NCBI GenBank assembly: GCA_034766995.1
Contig: CM068313.1
Span: forward strand, 13,999,012-14,063,011
DNA from: Acanthacorydalis orientalis
Lineage: Eukaryota; Arthropoda; Insecta; Megaloptera; Corydalidae
Direction of reading: 5' to 3'
DNA: 64,000 bases
Positions within the stretch are counted from its first letter, which is position 1. The number at the start of each line of letters is the position of its first letter. The position numbers were made by a program, and so were the translations under genes. The notes under the pieces are model-generated. The model did not search any database. It had not been told where the DNA came from and worked only from the letters and a program-made list of their open reading frames with translations. Shown here one piece after another: positions 11,484 to 22,592 of this stretch.

Positions 11484-11869
11484 AGCAATTATAAAAGATC
11501 TATAATCATTCATTTGATCATAAAAATTGCTTGTGGAATAAAAAAATAATTCATTTGTGTACTTAAGTTTATTTACAGTCTCAGAAGTGTATTGTGAATA
11601 AGATTTCAATGTGCTTTTTATATCATGGAAAATATTATTTTTAAGAAACCAGAAATCTTTTTTTGTAAAATAGCCTTTCTATAAAGTGTTTAATAAAATT
11701 CAACTCGTTTTATTTATTGTTCAATGCTTGAATAATATTTTCCTTATATGACAACCAGAAATTTAAACAGCTAACATGCTATAAAGTGTACATATCTGTA
11801 TATGTATGTGTACAAATGCGTGGCTATTTTCTAAGATAATAAATATAAGCGTATATAGGAATCGACACG

Positions 11870-12130
11870 TTACACCGATTCAGCCATAGTCGAAATAAAA
11901 ATGAATAACGACGGCGGGAGCTGATCGTAAAGAATGGCACGTCGAATGCAGCGATCAGAAATAGCATTCGAACACCGCAACGAGACTGGAGGTTATGTTC
12001 GCGCAAACACTCCTGAAGAGCTTGCACAAGTACGAAATTCTACTATTTTAATGTCATCTGAATAGCGCAAACGAACGAAAATACACACCACTCGTCGAAC
12101 TATTAAGGCTGCACTCAAACAACGTACCAA
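11870..12130. promoter_or_regulatory. CpG-bearing patch, possible promoter or leader
   Basis: CpGs are clustered here (gacacgttacaccg, acgacggcggg, gttcgcgcaaac, actcgtcgaac) against an AT-rich background. Read on the minus strand it resembles an insect untranslated leader (cgacgagtggtgtgtattttcgttcg) but no splice donor or longer frame follows convincingly. The function is inferred from composition only. Confidence 0.3.
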
Positions 12131-12343
12131 TTGATGATGTATTTATATCAACAATTGGCTGAGTATGTTTAATTTTTATTATTTTTTTATTCGGCTACTG
12201 TACTTATAATATTAAACAGAAAAATGTGTCTTATTAGTCGTGAAAGTCGAGATTTCAATTCGTTTGGTCATGTAATTTGTATAGCATAGTTTTAAAAATC
12301 GAATTCTTTTGATATTTACTCAGAGATTTTTTTTAAAACATAC

Positions 12344-12345
12344 TA

Positions 12346-12404
<59 letters not shown>
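12344..12404. repeat. (TA)n microsatellite
   Basis: About 61 bp, broken once by ACATAT and ending in a short TATG run. Confidence 0.9.
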
Positions 12405-12413
<9 letters not shown>

Positions 12414-13124
12414 ATATTACAAGTAAAAATAATAAACAATTAAAAAAACTAATTATAGATTTTAGTAAAATTAAATATGTATAAAAATGTTTTCTTATAT
12501 ATGAAAATTCATAATTATAATAAGAAAATCTTTTTCTGAATATATTTGATTTATTCGATTAATTACAATTTCAGAATTCATTGTTTTATGAATTATTTGA
12601 AACAATGATTTTAATCAAAATGCATTTTAATAAAATGACATTAATTGAATACGATATGAATATGAATTTATAAGAATTAATTAAAAAATACTATTCATTA
12701 CTTTAAAAGATTTTCCCAATGAAATTTCACAAATATTTACTATAAGACACATATACGTTTCCATAAATAAATACATAATTTTATTAAATAACAATAATAC
12801 GTTTACTTCCAATAAATCTGTTTTATAGCAAAAGTTCCTTTACGAACAAAACTATAAAATCTGTTCAGAACGAATCGAATAAATTTTCTCTGCAGTTGGT
12901 AGATTTGCAAAATTTAAAAATGATTTTAGGATCCTACAATATATTGTAGTATTCAAATAAGGACATCATTAGTGATTAAGTGAGCTCTTTCTTTTACATT
13001 AATTAAAATGGTTTAAAAACTGTCAGTTTTTACTTTTTGAGAACAAAACAATTTTTGTAGAATAAAAATTTTTTGTTGATAATATTTTCGATATAAAAAA
13101 TAATTTTATTCTATAATTGTTTTT

Positions 13125-13285
13125 TTTTATCTTAGCGTTTTGTAATTGATACCATCGCCATTGAAATCAGAATAAATAATAATAAAAATGATCACTCATC
13201 AATTATTGAACATTTTCAATCGGAAAGAATATGTGATTTGTGGAGGAATGAATAATTCATCCCTGAAAATTATTACAGTCTTACA
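13125..13285. mobile_element. Right half-copy E1 of the long-TIR MITE
   Basis: Starts at the inner end (tcttagcgttttgtaattgataccatcgcc), passes through attattgaacattttcaatcggaaag and gtgatttgtggaggaatga, and ends near ttattacagtctt. The matching left half is not adjacent on its left. Confidence 0.6.
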
Positions 13286-13373
13286 AAGCAAATCTAATTT
13301 AGAAAAAAATGATTTCAGGATTAAAAGTATCACAACTTGATGTCTATTTAAAAAATATGTCACATATTCACAA

Positions 13374-13562
13374 TAACGTTTTTGGCACTGCATAAATTTA
13401 TTTTAATAAATTAAATTTTTCACCCGCCCCACAAATCACAAGAACTTAGATTAGAAATGTTCCAATTTAATATTAAGTTTATTGATAATTTTTGACTGAC
13501 ATTTATACAGATTTCGACGGCGATGCTACCTTCTTCAGTCGATATGCTACAGAAAAATTGAA
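13374..13562. mobile_element. Left half-copy E2 of the long-TIR MITE
   Basis: Starts at ttttggcactgcataaattta, includes cacccgccccacaaatcac and cgacggcgatgctaccttctt, and ends at gctacagaaaaattg. That end is the exact start of the tandem unit at 13560, so the tandem unit and this arm share a junction. Confidence 0.6.
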
Positions 13563-13696
13563 GAAGAATTAATTGTTGAATAAATTGAATAGAAGTTTTT
13601 TATAGTTTACTAGGGGACTCTTCCTCCTACTCGCTACGCCATTCGAATCCAGAATCCCACTGGCTTCGCTTGTATTGCTTATATTCGCTCAATATC

Positions 13697-13750
<54 letters not shown>

Positions 13751-13941
13751 TGTGTGTATGTATGTGTGTTATAATAGTATGTATTGATATGTATTGAAGA
13801 AGAATTAATTACTGAAAAAATTGAACAGAAAATTTTTATAGTCTACTAGGGGGCTCTTCCTCCTACTTGCTACGCTTTCCAAAGATCAGAGGGCTCCGCC
13901 CCCACTTGCTTCGCTCATATCGCAAATATTTGCTCAATATC

Positions 13942-14008
<67 letters not shown>

Positions 14009-14036
14009 GTGTGTGTGTGTTTGTGTGTTATACTAG
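13560..14036. repeat. 236-bp tandem duplication with GC-rich core
   Basis: Two direct units, 13560-13795 and 13796-about 14036. Each begins gaagaagaattaatt, then atagtctactaggggg, then a GC-rich core (ctcttcctcctacttgctacg), then gctcaatatcataa and a TA array. In unit 2 the core is itself partly repeated (gggctccgcccccacttgct), and GGGCTCCGCCC can form a small hairpin at 13891-13901. The TA arrays at 13699-13747 and 13944-14009 are part of the units, so they were copied with the duplication. Confidence 0.75.
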
Positions 14037-14282
14037 TATGTCTATATAATCATTATCGCTGATGAATGCTAGTGAGTGCGTTCCTCTCGCAAGTGTATTG
14101 TGAGCTTATTGTTTTATAAAGCCGCAAATTAAGTCGCATGATATCATAATTTTTCGTGTAATTTCGGGTATTCTCGTTAATAGTAATTTAATACAAAATT
14201 CCTACACATTTTTATAAAAAAAATTAGTATATTTTTTGATTTTTTACAGAATATTTTTTTTGTATATAGATAGCTAATAGCA

Positions 14283-14432
14283 ATTTTCTTGTACCTTGGT
14301 GCTCTGAGGACGACATCGTCTTCGTCGTTCGAAGTATACATAAATAACAATCGAAATTGATCGACAACAAATTATTAAAAATATTTGTTTCGTCATGTGA
14401 GAAATGAACATTTAATTTGTGAAAATCATACT
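14283..14432. mobile_element. Right half-copy G of the long-TIR MITE
   Basis: Inner end (cttgtaccttggtgctctgag) through gacatcgtcttcgtcgttcg and ataaataacaatcgaaattgatc to atttaatttgtgaaaa. The terminal CACAGTGCCAG block is lost. Confidence 0.55.
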
Positions 14433-14827
14433 TTTTCAGATTTTATTTTTTGAATCAAACCACTAATTTGTTTTAAAAAAGTGGGAAAGACACATGAATT
14501 TATTTTTAAGTAAAATAACCGATTTCGATGGACGAGAAATCAATATTAATTAATTTTTATACATTAAACGAGATAATTTAACTTAAATTCAGATTTTATT
14601 GAAATTCTGTATTTATTTTTAATAGTATTTTTTTAATTTTCGCAAAAAATAATAAATAACTTGAAATAAACAAGTACAAACAAATATTTTCTAGTACTGA
14701 ATATACTTATAGTTAAATACTTTTTGATTTGCTTCCTAGAAATCAAAACTAGTTATTATTGCAGATGTGTAGAAAAGGGATTTTATATAATTATATGATA
14801 TTAAAAAATATATCTATACATACCTAT

Positions 14828-14873
<46 letters not shown>

Positions 14874-15431
14874 ATATATATATATATAACATTTCATCAA
14901 ATAAATTTAGTCTACAAGACAAATTAAAATGTCGACCTAACACGAGACCGCATTTGTATGACGAAGCGCCATTCGATATACATTTATACAATGACCGCGT
15001 CTCTAATGACCAAACAATCCATTGAATTTTTTCTTAATAATACCTTCGGTTTAGTTCTGTCAGTAATTATCTCGATACCGCATCGAGATGAAAAAAAATC
15101 GTACGACCTTGCCTAATCATCTGCAATGTATGTCAACAGTAATAATTATAACGCTTGAAAACAAAATCTGTACAGATGGCAGTGTTATATTTTTAATTCG
15201 TCTTAATGGCCCAAAGACATACCAAATATTTATTGGGGTCAATAACATATACCCCCCAAGGATTGTTCTATACAATTTTAAACTGTCTTTTTCATGTCGT
15301 ATCTACTCATTTAGGTTAGCATATTATTTTAACATTAGAATGAAAAGTGTTTTTTTAAAGAATTCTTCCTAAAACTCAATGCATTAAATTATACTTTTAT
15401 TCACTTATATTGTTATATATGTGAATATCAT

Positions 15432-15477
<46 letters not shown>

Positions 15478-15566
15478 GAAAAAAATTAAAAAATCTTATA
15501 CCAATACTAAAATTTACTTTTTTTTGCAAAAAAAGTAATTCAAGAACTGAAATTTAAAATTTCAAT
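14433..15566. other. Noncoding stretch
   Basis: No gene is recognised. There is a TA array with TATG interruptions at 14838-14887, a less AT-rich unique segment at 14920-15130 with open frames on the + strand that match nothing I know, and a TA array at 15440-15473. Confidence 0.5.
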
Positions 15567-15875
15567 ACGAATAGTGTTTATATAAATACATTTAAGTTTC
15601 GCAGATGAATTATTTTTTCATTCCAAATACTACACAAAAAATTATAATCTAAAATATTCAATAAATGATTATTAATCATTTTTGATTGTTACTTATACAC
15701 ATTTAGGTTGGTATTCCATTACATTTACAGCATTGAGGCACAGAAATACTTTACTTTGATAGGATACAAATGCGCATAAGTAACAATCATTTTTGTTCAG
15801 AAAAAATATTTGTAGATTGTAGAATGAAAAATAATTCATTTGTGGAGGTGAATTTAGCCACAGTGCAGAACTGTA
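15567..15875. mobile_element. Near-complete long-TIR MITE copy H
   Basis: Both arms are present. The left arm is diverged at its terminus (atacgaatagtgtttatata) but clear from tttcgcagatgaattattt onward. The centre is agcattgaggcacagaaatac. The right arm from aaatgcgcataagtaacaatc ends in the well-kept terminus GCCACAGTGCAGAACTGTA at 15875, flanked by TA. Confidence 0.75.
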
Positions 15876-16789
15876 TTACAAAAAAAAACACATAAATTTT
15901 TTGCAGAACAAAAAAGATATAAAAATATTCTACTTTAAAGAGACATAACTTTTCGAATTACTACACCATTTTCTTTCAAGAACTCTGACATATGTCCTTA
16001 TAAATTAATCTCACCAAAAAATATTTTTTAGACAGCTCTATAAAGTTAATAAGTTTGTTAATTTAAAATATGATTCAGGATTATTTAAAATCGAGGTTTT
16101 TTATTATGTCGAAAAAAAATAATTCTCATTAGTGTCTTTCCTAATATGAAAAATACATTTGATGATATAAAAGATAAAATATTTTTTTGTAATAGAATTA
16201 TATATATTTTTCTGTATAAATATTTATTTTTATGTAAATTATTTGATGAAAAAATATAAAAATTGTTTCAAATAAATTTAAATTGAAGTTAAAAAATATT
16301 TGTTTCTCAATAAGAAATCTAAATTAGAACAAGAACTCTAGTAAAATGACGAAAAATTAACTAGTGAATATAGAACTAATTCATATTTTCGAAATATATA
16401 TTTTTTTTGAATTTATATTTCTTTTAATCCACACCATCTACTAATTACCTTTTCATCTGCAAGCTCTCATCCACTATATTTTTTCTGATACTCGTTAAAA
16501 TCATAATTTCATCTGTTATTTTGTGTTTATTTATATTTAAATATTTTTATATTATTCTCCACCCATTTTCATTCTCTTAGTTGAGTTTGTATTTATTTAT
16601 TTCTGATTGAACATTGATCAGATTCTATTTATTTCTTTACTCTTTAAAATCTTCTTTATTCTTTTAACTAAGTTTTCTATTTCTATGACCTTTATTATTT
16701 ATTGTTATGGCGATTCTTTTCTTAAAAAATAAATATGTTCCTAAATCATTTTTTTATATATCAATTTTAGAATATTTTAATAAACATTA
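15876..16789. other. AT-rich noncoding stretch
   Basis: I see no genes or recognisable repeats here. Composition is nearly pure A/T with long T runs. A pyrimidine-biased stretch lies at about 16420-16700. Confidence 0.5.
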
Positions 16790-17150
16790 CAATTGTGCTG
16801 CGACTAAATTTACTTTTACAAAATAATTTTTCACTCTCCTCACACGCCATTAAGGGTTTTCTGATCAAAAATGTTCAGTAATTGGTTATTGATAATTTTT
16901 GTTTGATACTTATATGCATTCTAATGATAATTATAAGATCAAAGCAGTAAGATACAGAAAAATACTATTTTCTGTGGATTTTCCATTCTTTAAAGCTCTA
17001 AGGTTGATGATATCATCATTGAAATATTGCTCATAAGCTTCAATCAAAAGTTGTCAACGATCAAAGATAAATTATTGATTATTTTTGATCAAAAAATAGT
17101 CTTATGGTTTAGGAAATTAAGATAAAATTTTGCTTTATTACTTTACATTC
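16790..17150. mobile_element. Near-complete long-TIR MITE copy I
   Basis: Left terminus TACAATTGTGCTGCGACTAA, arm with cactctcctcacacgcc and tctgatcaaaaatgttcag, centre with gcagtaagatacagaaaaat and ttctttaaagctctaaggtt, right arm with atcatcattgaaatattgctc and attgattatttttgatcaaaa. The right terminus is badly decayed. Confidence 0.65.
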
Positions 17151-17175
17151 TTTACCAAATGAATTGTTGAGTGTA

Positions 17176-17178
<3 letters not shown>

Positions 17179-17221
<43 letters not shown>
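17179..17221. repeat. (TA)n microsatellite
   Basis: Pure TA of about 43 bp starting some 30 bp beyond the right end of MITE copy I. Confidence 0.9.
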
Positions 17222-17222
<1 letters not shown>

Positions 17223-17336
17223 GACATATAGATGTGTGCATTTGAAATTTATGTACTATCTGAGATTCCTCTAACAGTTCTGATAATTTTTTCATGGATG
17301 CCGTGTACATCAGCGTCGTTATCTAAAATTAAATAA

Positions 17337-17580
17337 ATGCAAGCACGATGGATCACGCCACACGGCACCAAAATAACCACAGTCGCCGTGTCTGTATCCA
17401 CGGTTGTCATCGACTTAACCCTGACCCTGATAATGGCACGACGAAAATATCGCGAGACGGAATCACAAGAACGGGGGCCACTGTTACGCGTATGTGTGTC
17501 GCGGACAGATAACTCGTCACTATCAATCTCTGTTCAAAGACAACATCTGTATGTTTTGCGTACGTGAGCGTCTACGTTAG
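17337..17580. promoter_or_regulatory. CpG-bearing, higher-GC patch of unknown role
   Basis: About 240 bp of non-repetitive sequence with many CpGs (cacgccacacggcacc, cagtcgccgtgtc, tatcgcgagacgg, gtcgcggacag). It has a 76-codon frame on the + strand, but the peptide resembles no family I know and has no start context or splice support. It is more likely a regulatory element or untranslated exon than coding sequence. Confidence 0.3.
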
Positions 17581-17989
17581 AATCTCTCCACTATTCTATT
17601 GCTTTATAAACAGCGAAATTCTTTTAATTGGACAATCAATAATTATAGTTTAAAAAAATGTACATATATGCAAACACATAGATAGGAAAACTAGTTTCTG
17701 TCATTCGCAATGATGCTAATGCGAGATTCGATTAGATATCTGGTTTGAAGTACGCTGTGTGGATTTCAGTTTGATTCGTTTTTAATTGAGTTGATCATAA
17801 ACAGGATCGTTGAAGTTTTTTAGTACAAAAAATAATGATTCTTATAGTTTAATTTATGCGCAATATTTTTTTGTGTCAAAAAATTTAATAGCCTCTAAGT
17901 AAGATTAAACAGAACAGGTCATAGACATTTGAGAGTAAACTCTACTCTGACATCCCTGCAATGCACATAATAGTATTATATACAGTAAA

Positions 17990-18033
<44 letters not shown>

Positions 18034-19099
18034 AAATATTTAATATATTTTATAAAAAAAAAGATGTTTTAATGATTTATAATGAAAAATAAACACTGCA
18101 GTTAATTAATTTTTCAATGACAAGATAAACTTCAGTTTCATATTCTTTATTCACAATAAAATCGTCTCCATAGCCTTGTAGTATTTTTTTTTATAAAATT
18201 TAATAACAGTGTTTTATTTCTATAAAAGATTAATCGTCTTAGGGATACGACTATTTTTTAAAAGAAAATCGATTCTAATAATTATAAAATATTTTTTAGA
18301 TTTTATCAGTGACACAATTTACTTTTTTTGATTTTTGTTGCAGTTTTTAATTAGAGATGTTTCACTATTTGCAATCTCTTTTCATTGATCGATGATAATG
18401 TCTACCATAAAAATATAATTTTCAAACATTTGAAGTTCGATTCTATTTCATATAAAGTGTAAATGTTCACCGCATGTATAATATTACATTAAGCAATCAA
18501 ATACAATACAATTTTCTCTAATTAAACCATCAAAACTCACAAATACATGTGTAAATGTATTCTCGTCTCGCGTGGGCACTTGAGACCACCATGTAAAATA
18601 AAATATTCGACGCGATTCATCTCGTTTCTGATCGATTTTATGTGACTTTAAACAATATATTGATCGTAAAAAATGGAAATAATAATAAATATATGTGCTT
18701 GAATGAGGAGTATCTGTTACGTTGCGACATAGTACCAATGTGTTACACGAATAACATTATTATTATTGTTTACCCACGCGTTTATTTTACATAAACATTA
18801 GCCTCATTGTGTCTTCTTTACGTATTTAACAATTTCATTTCAATTTTAGGTGCATAGAAACGTGAAATTAATTTAATTATTATAATCAAACGTAATTGAT
18901 TGATGAATCAATTTATGTACAATACTATGTTATTTTCTAAATCTATTATTTTTACTAAAGTATTAATTTTAAATAATAGATCCAGGTTTTTGTTTGATAA
19001 ATTATCGGGTAAAGATATCATAATCCAAGAACGACTTCGGGGACATTTGAAAGATGCCAAAATATGTATTAATGAGACAAATAAATGGACATCATTACC
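17581..19099. other. Noncoding stretch
   Basis: Nothing is supported except a TA array at 17992-18031. Open frames of 77-88 codons on both strands between 18484 and 19174 match no recognisable family and overlap each other antisense. Confidence 0.5.
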
Positions 19100-19492
19100 A
19101 TTTCTAGTTAGTTGTGAAATTCGATTTTCATAAATGAAATTTTCTCTTGCCCAACAATCCATATTTTTTATCAAGAATGTTCAATAAATAATTATTGATT
19201 ATTTTTGATAATTGATTCTGTGCATTTCGATAGGGTTTTACCATCCCCAGAGCGCTAAGATATGGAAATAAAAATATTAAAAAAACACACACAAAAACAG
19301 GTAGAAAAAGTTGTTTCTTTACTTCTTTTGTATGTTTTCTCTTCTTTTGTACCTTAGCATTCTATGAAAGAAGGCATCACCATTAAAATAAGCAACAATC
19401 AATAAAATTATTTATTTAAAATGTGAATCAAAAAATGTATGTGGTTTGTGAAACGAGAGAAATGTACATTTAGCCACAGTAACAGAATTGAA
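19100..19492. mobile_element. Near-complete long-TIR MITE copy J
   Basis: Left arm from gtgaaattcgattttcataa through tcaagaatgttcaataaataa to ccccagagcgctaagatatgg. A short purine-rich then T-rich spacer of about 80 bp follows. The right arm runs from cttttgtaccttagcattct through gcatcaccattaaaataag and atgtggtttgtgaaacgag to TTTAGCCACAGTAACAGAAT. The longer spacer makes this a slightly larger form than copies H and I. Confidence 0.7.
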
Positions 19493-19642
19493 TTTAAAAT
19501 TGGACTTTTGTGAATCCTAAACAAATTGTCATTGTACTGAATGTTGTTAAAAATATAAATATACAAAAAAAATGAACTTTAATCGATGTGAATAAATTGA
19601 GACTCGAAATCAGTGAATTTAATTATCAATATTTACCTTTAA

Positions 19643-20636
19643 CCCTCTCGAGGATAGGTTCCATATTTGGTAGAATCATTTTTGAAGTGCTGTAAAAAGT
19701 AATGTATCGATCAGGTAAGTAGTTTAGATATAATACCCTCAATTCAACCCCGATGACCCTACCTGGGTTCGAAAAACCGTTATAAACTCTCTTCTAAGGG
19801 TCAAAAATCCTTTTTGACAGAGACGTCCCTAGCGGTAACGTCATTTCCGTAAAAATGGCCTCACATTTGTTGTTAAAAATGTAAGTAGATATTAATTAAC
19901 GCATGAATTTTGTAAATTAAGGTTGCCCGAATGACGTACATGGGCGATATGTTTCTTTTTATCAAAATTGAGAAAGAGACACGAGGTCAAAATTGAATGT
20001 GTTATATATTTCACGTTGGGCATTTCGAGGGGTAACTCGTGCAAATCCAAAACTTATTTTTAACATATTTTTGTTATTCCTTCTTAAATTTTTTAGTTAT
20101 TATTTGCATAAAATTAATACTGGAAACAAATCGAATGGTGCAAAGACCAAATCCCTGCGTCTATCCACCAAATCCCTGCGTCTCAGTTTACTCCGATACC
20201 TCGGATGACGAAGAAAATTGTTATTTTTCATCGCCTATCGACTTACGAGACGACGAAGAACCGGATTGAGCCTTAGACAAGGAGTCCGACGAAGCAGACC
20301 ATTTTCCCGCGGATTTAGAGCCCGATTCTGAGCCCTCGGAGCACTTTGCTTAAATGCGAAAAAAAACTGTTTCTACGAATTTAATACAAAGTAATTATTG
20401 TAATTTGTTGTAAATTGTCTGTAAAAACGTTAAAAATACAAAAAATTAAGTTTTTCTATTTGAAAAAACATGCCAATTCTTACACCCCTAAAGCCCAACG
20501 TGCCATATATGGCACATTCAAAAAAATACACTTCCAGTCAACTTTTTTAAATTCGGCTTTTTGATTTGTAAATGATAGCTTATTTTCAGCAATAATCCCG
20601 AAGGACATACTTTTTGTTAATAGAACAGGATGAGCG
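19643..20636 (+). mobile_element. Internally deleted piggyBac-like element
   Basis: A block of about 990 bp bounded by TTAA on both sides (19639-19642 and 20637-20640), the target site used by piggyBac transposons. The left end begins CCCTCTCGAGG and the right end finishes AGGATGAGCG, a weak inverted match. It contains the perfect palindrome GTGCCATATATGGCAC (20500-20515) with a diverged partner (GTTCCATATTTGGTA) near the left end, and an inverted CACGTTGGGC/GCCCAACGTG pair. A short + strand frame (about 20135-20350) is very acidic, with SDDEE-type and DEADH-type runs, like the N-terminus of piggyBac transposases. It is cut by a TGA at 20267-20269 and stops at 20353. No DDD catalytic region is present, so the element is non-autonomous and dead as a gene. 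Confidence 0.6.
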
Positions 20637-20707
20637 TTAAAACGGATTTTTTTATGAGTGTGGCATAAAAATCAAAAGATGTATTATTGAATTGTGATAC
20701 ATACGAT

Positions 20708-20860
20708 TGATTTATGATGCTCTGATGATTATGGTATCGCTATTAAAATGCACATAAGCAATAATCATGATGATCAATCAATGATTTACTATTTTGATGA
20801 GAAAAAAATGTTCGATTTGTGCGGAGAGATGGATTTAGCCATGGTGCCAGAACTATACTG
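20708..20860. mobile_element. Right half-copy K of the long-TIR MITE
   Basis: Starts with gatttatgatgctctgatga, passes attaaaatgcacataagcaa and ttcgatttgtgcggagagat, and ends TTAGCCATGGTGCCAGAACTATA. It lies only about 70 bp beyond the piggyBac-like remnant. A left half is not seen before that remnant. Confidence 0.6.
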
Positions 20861-21059
20861 TGAATTTTTCAGTTAAAGAAGTGTAACATTTTATAACTCA
20901 TCCTTAGTTTCACTGAAATAAATCGAATTATGTGAATATCTAAGCAAAAAAAAATCATTCTTAAGACATTTATCTAGCATATTAAACCTAAAAATAACCT
21001 GAAATATTTTCGTTTGTAATCTCAAGTTTTTTTTACCGTTCGAATCAAAAATGCATCAT

Positions 21060-21430
21060 ATTTTAAAATTCATTGTTCTGTACACGTGTGTCTATCTATT
21101 GTACGTGTGTGGGCATTGAAGCTACATCAATAGGTACTTACACGGCCGAATGTATGTATATTGGCTTTAAATAGCTATAAAAGACGGCGCTAAGAGTCCC
21201 ATCTGAATAGATGTTATATTAAATAAGGTTGGACATGTATTGTCATGTGAATTGGTTTCGTTGTTATGTTAATATCATGTAATGTAACTAGCTACACATA
21301 AAACGTATCGATTGTATTAATTTTAATAAAATGTTTGTTTTTATTTGTGTGTCACGTAGTTGATTTTTATAAGTTATCTACGTGAAGAACGCGATCCAAC
21401 TCTTCAAATAATCTAACATTTTGTTGTTTT
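21060..21430 (+). promoter_or_regulatory. TATA-box segment: candidate promoter or solo LTR
   Basis: A more complex stretch with a consensus TATAAAAG box at 21176-21183 followed by gacggcgctaagagtcccatc, where transcription could start near 21205. An AATAAA lies about 120 bp further on (near 21324). Two readings are possible: the promoter and leader of the zinc-finger gene 2 kb downstream on the same strand, or a solitary LTR. I found no clean TG...CA ends with a target-site duplication, which weakens the LTR reading. Confidence 0.35.
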
Positions 21431-21943
21431 AATGATACTTGGAAAACAGCTCGTTTGAAAGTCAATATATTTATTGGTTTTGAAGTATGCAAAATCATTT
21501 AAATGTTAACTAAATAATAAAATTATTTCAGGTATCCATTGCTTAAGTATTGATATTTAGAAGAGTTCTAATCTCTGGCCAAAAAAGGATTTCGATTATA
21601 ATTTTGTTCGTTACATATGGAACAAATATATTTTTAAACATTTTTCTATTACATTTGTGTATTTGAAATTTGAATAATGTGATTTTATTGTATTAATTAT
21701 ATTTTTTTTTTGTTTTTTACTTAGAGCAAAGAGTCACTTTAATGAAAAAAGAATTTAAGTTTAGATTTTAAAATACTTTCTTATCGAATTAAAATTATAA
21801 TAACGAAATTTATTTTTTGTTTTCGAATTTTGGCTTAAAAATTCAACGAATTATATTGATAAAAAATTACGAGTTTTTTTCATACAAATTAATTTATAAA
21901 TGAAAATTTCAAAATTCAAAATTCCGCAAAAAGTGATGATTTT

Positions 21944-22090
21944 ACAATACAGTTTTGACACTGGTTAATTTCACTTGTGCAATGAATTATTTTTCAACTC
22001 AGAAACCATAATTGTTTTCTGGTTAAAAATATCTAATGGATCATTATTGTTCATTATTGATTTTGCTTGTACTTTTCAAAATTAAACAAT
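21944..22090. mobile_element. Left half-copy L of the long-TIR MITE
   Basis: Begins TACAGTTTTGACACTGG at 21948 with a TA flank, then cacttgtgcaatgaattattt and tttctggttaaaaatatctaa. Similarity fades before the centre. It is the last copy before the 15-kb interval that lacks the family. Confidence 0.6.
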
Positions 22091-22497
22091 TTTCGACTGA
22101 ATAAAGTACTTTACAATTAAAAAATTGTAATTTAAGGTAAACTTAATTAAAGTGTTTACAAATATTGATTTTTTTAATCTGTTTTATTCATTATTTATTA
22201 CATTCTGTAAAATAATATGTTCTTAGTGAAACAACGGTTTATAATTTTATCATAGATTATTAATAAATAATAAGGTCTCTCTATAGCTTGACATTTTTAA
22301 TTAAAAAAGTAAAAATATAAATATGTGTTTTATAAAATAACAACTTTTAAATTATCTTAGTAATTTAATAATTGTAATCTGAGTGCTTTAAATGTATTAC
22401 GTAAGTTAAACGATTTTAAAAAAAAGATGTTTTAACTTGTAGTAATGTTTTAAGCAGGCAACTACTTCTTTGTGTAATTAATTTATATCGGAGATAA

Positions 22498-22592
22498 TTG
22501 TTATTGAATATTATATCCTATTATATATAATTAAATATCCATATTTGTTATTGAATATTATATTCTTATTATATATAATTAAATATCCATAT
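22498..22592 (+). repeat. 47-bp tandem duplication
   Basis: Two head-to-tail units starting ttgttattgaatattatat and ending aattaaatatccatatt. They differ by one small change (tcctatt versus tcttatt), so the duplication is recent. Confidence 0.85.

Larger units (their letters stand above)
10413..11589. mobile_element. Long-TIR MITE copy D2, split by a retrotransposon
   Basis: The left terminus TACAGTTCTCACACTGTGGC at 10411 is one of the best preserved in the window and is flanked by TA. The left arm runs to about 10565. A TA array replaces the centre. The right arm restarts at 10661 (attgaaatgcacataagtag), is interrupted at 10685-11483, resumes with caattataaaagatc and ends with agaagtgta at about 11591, again at a TA. 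Insertion of the retrotransposon therefore came after the MITE. Confidence 0.75.
11590..13124. other. Noncoding stretch with one CpG patch
   Basis: No gene is supported. It contains the CpG-bearing patch at 11870-12130, a TA array at 12344-12404 and otherwise AT-rich sequence. Confidence 0.55.

Noticed and set aside
11240..11609. Minus-strand frames of 82 and 95 codons over the retrotransposon
   Set aside because: They are antisense shadows of the reverse-transcriptase coding frame.
17337..17567. 76-codon frame
   Set aside because: No family resemblance; a composition effect of a CpG-bearing patch.
18900..19174. Two antisense-overlapping frames of 77 and 88 codons
   Set aside because: Low-complexity peptides, no recognisable motif, and the right end runs into MITE copy J.
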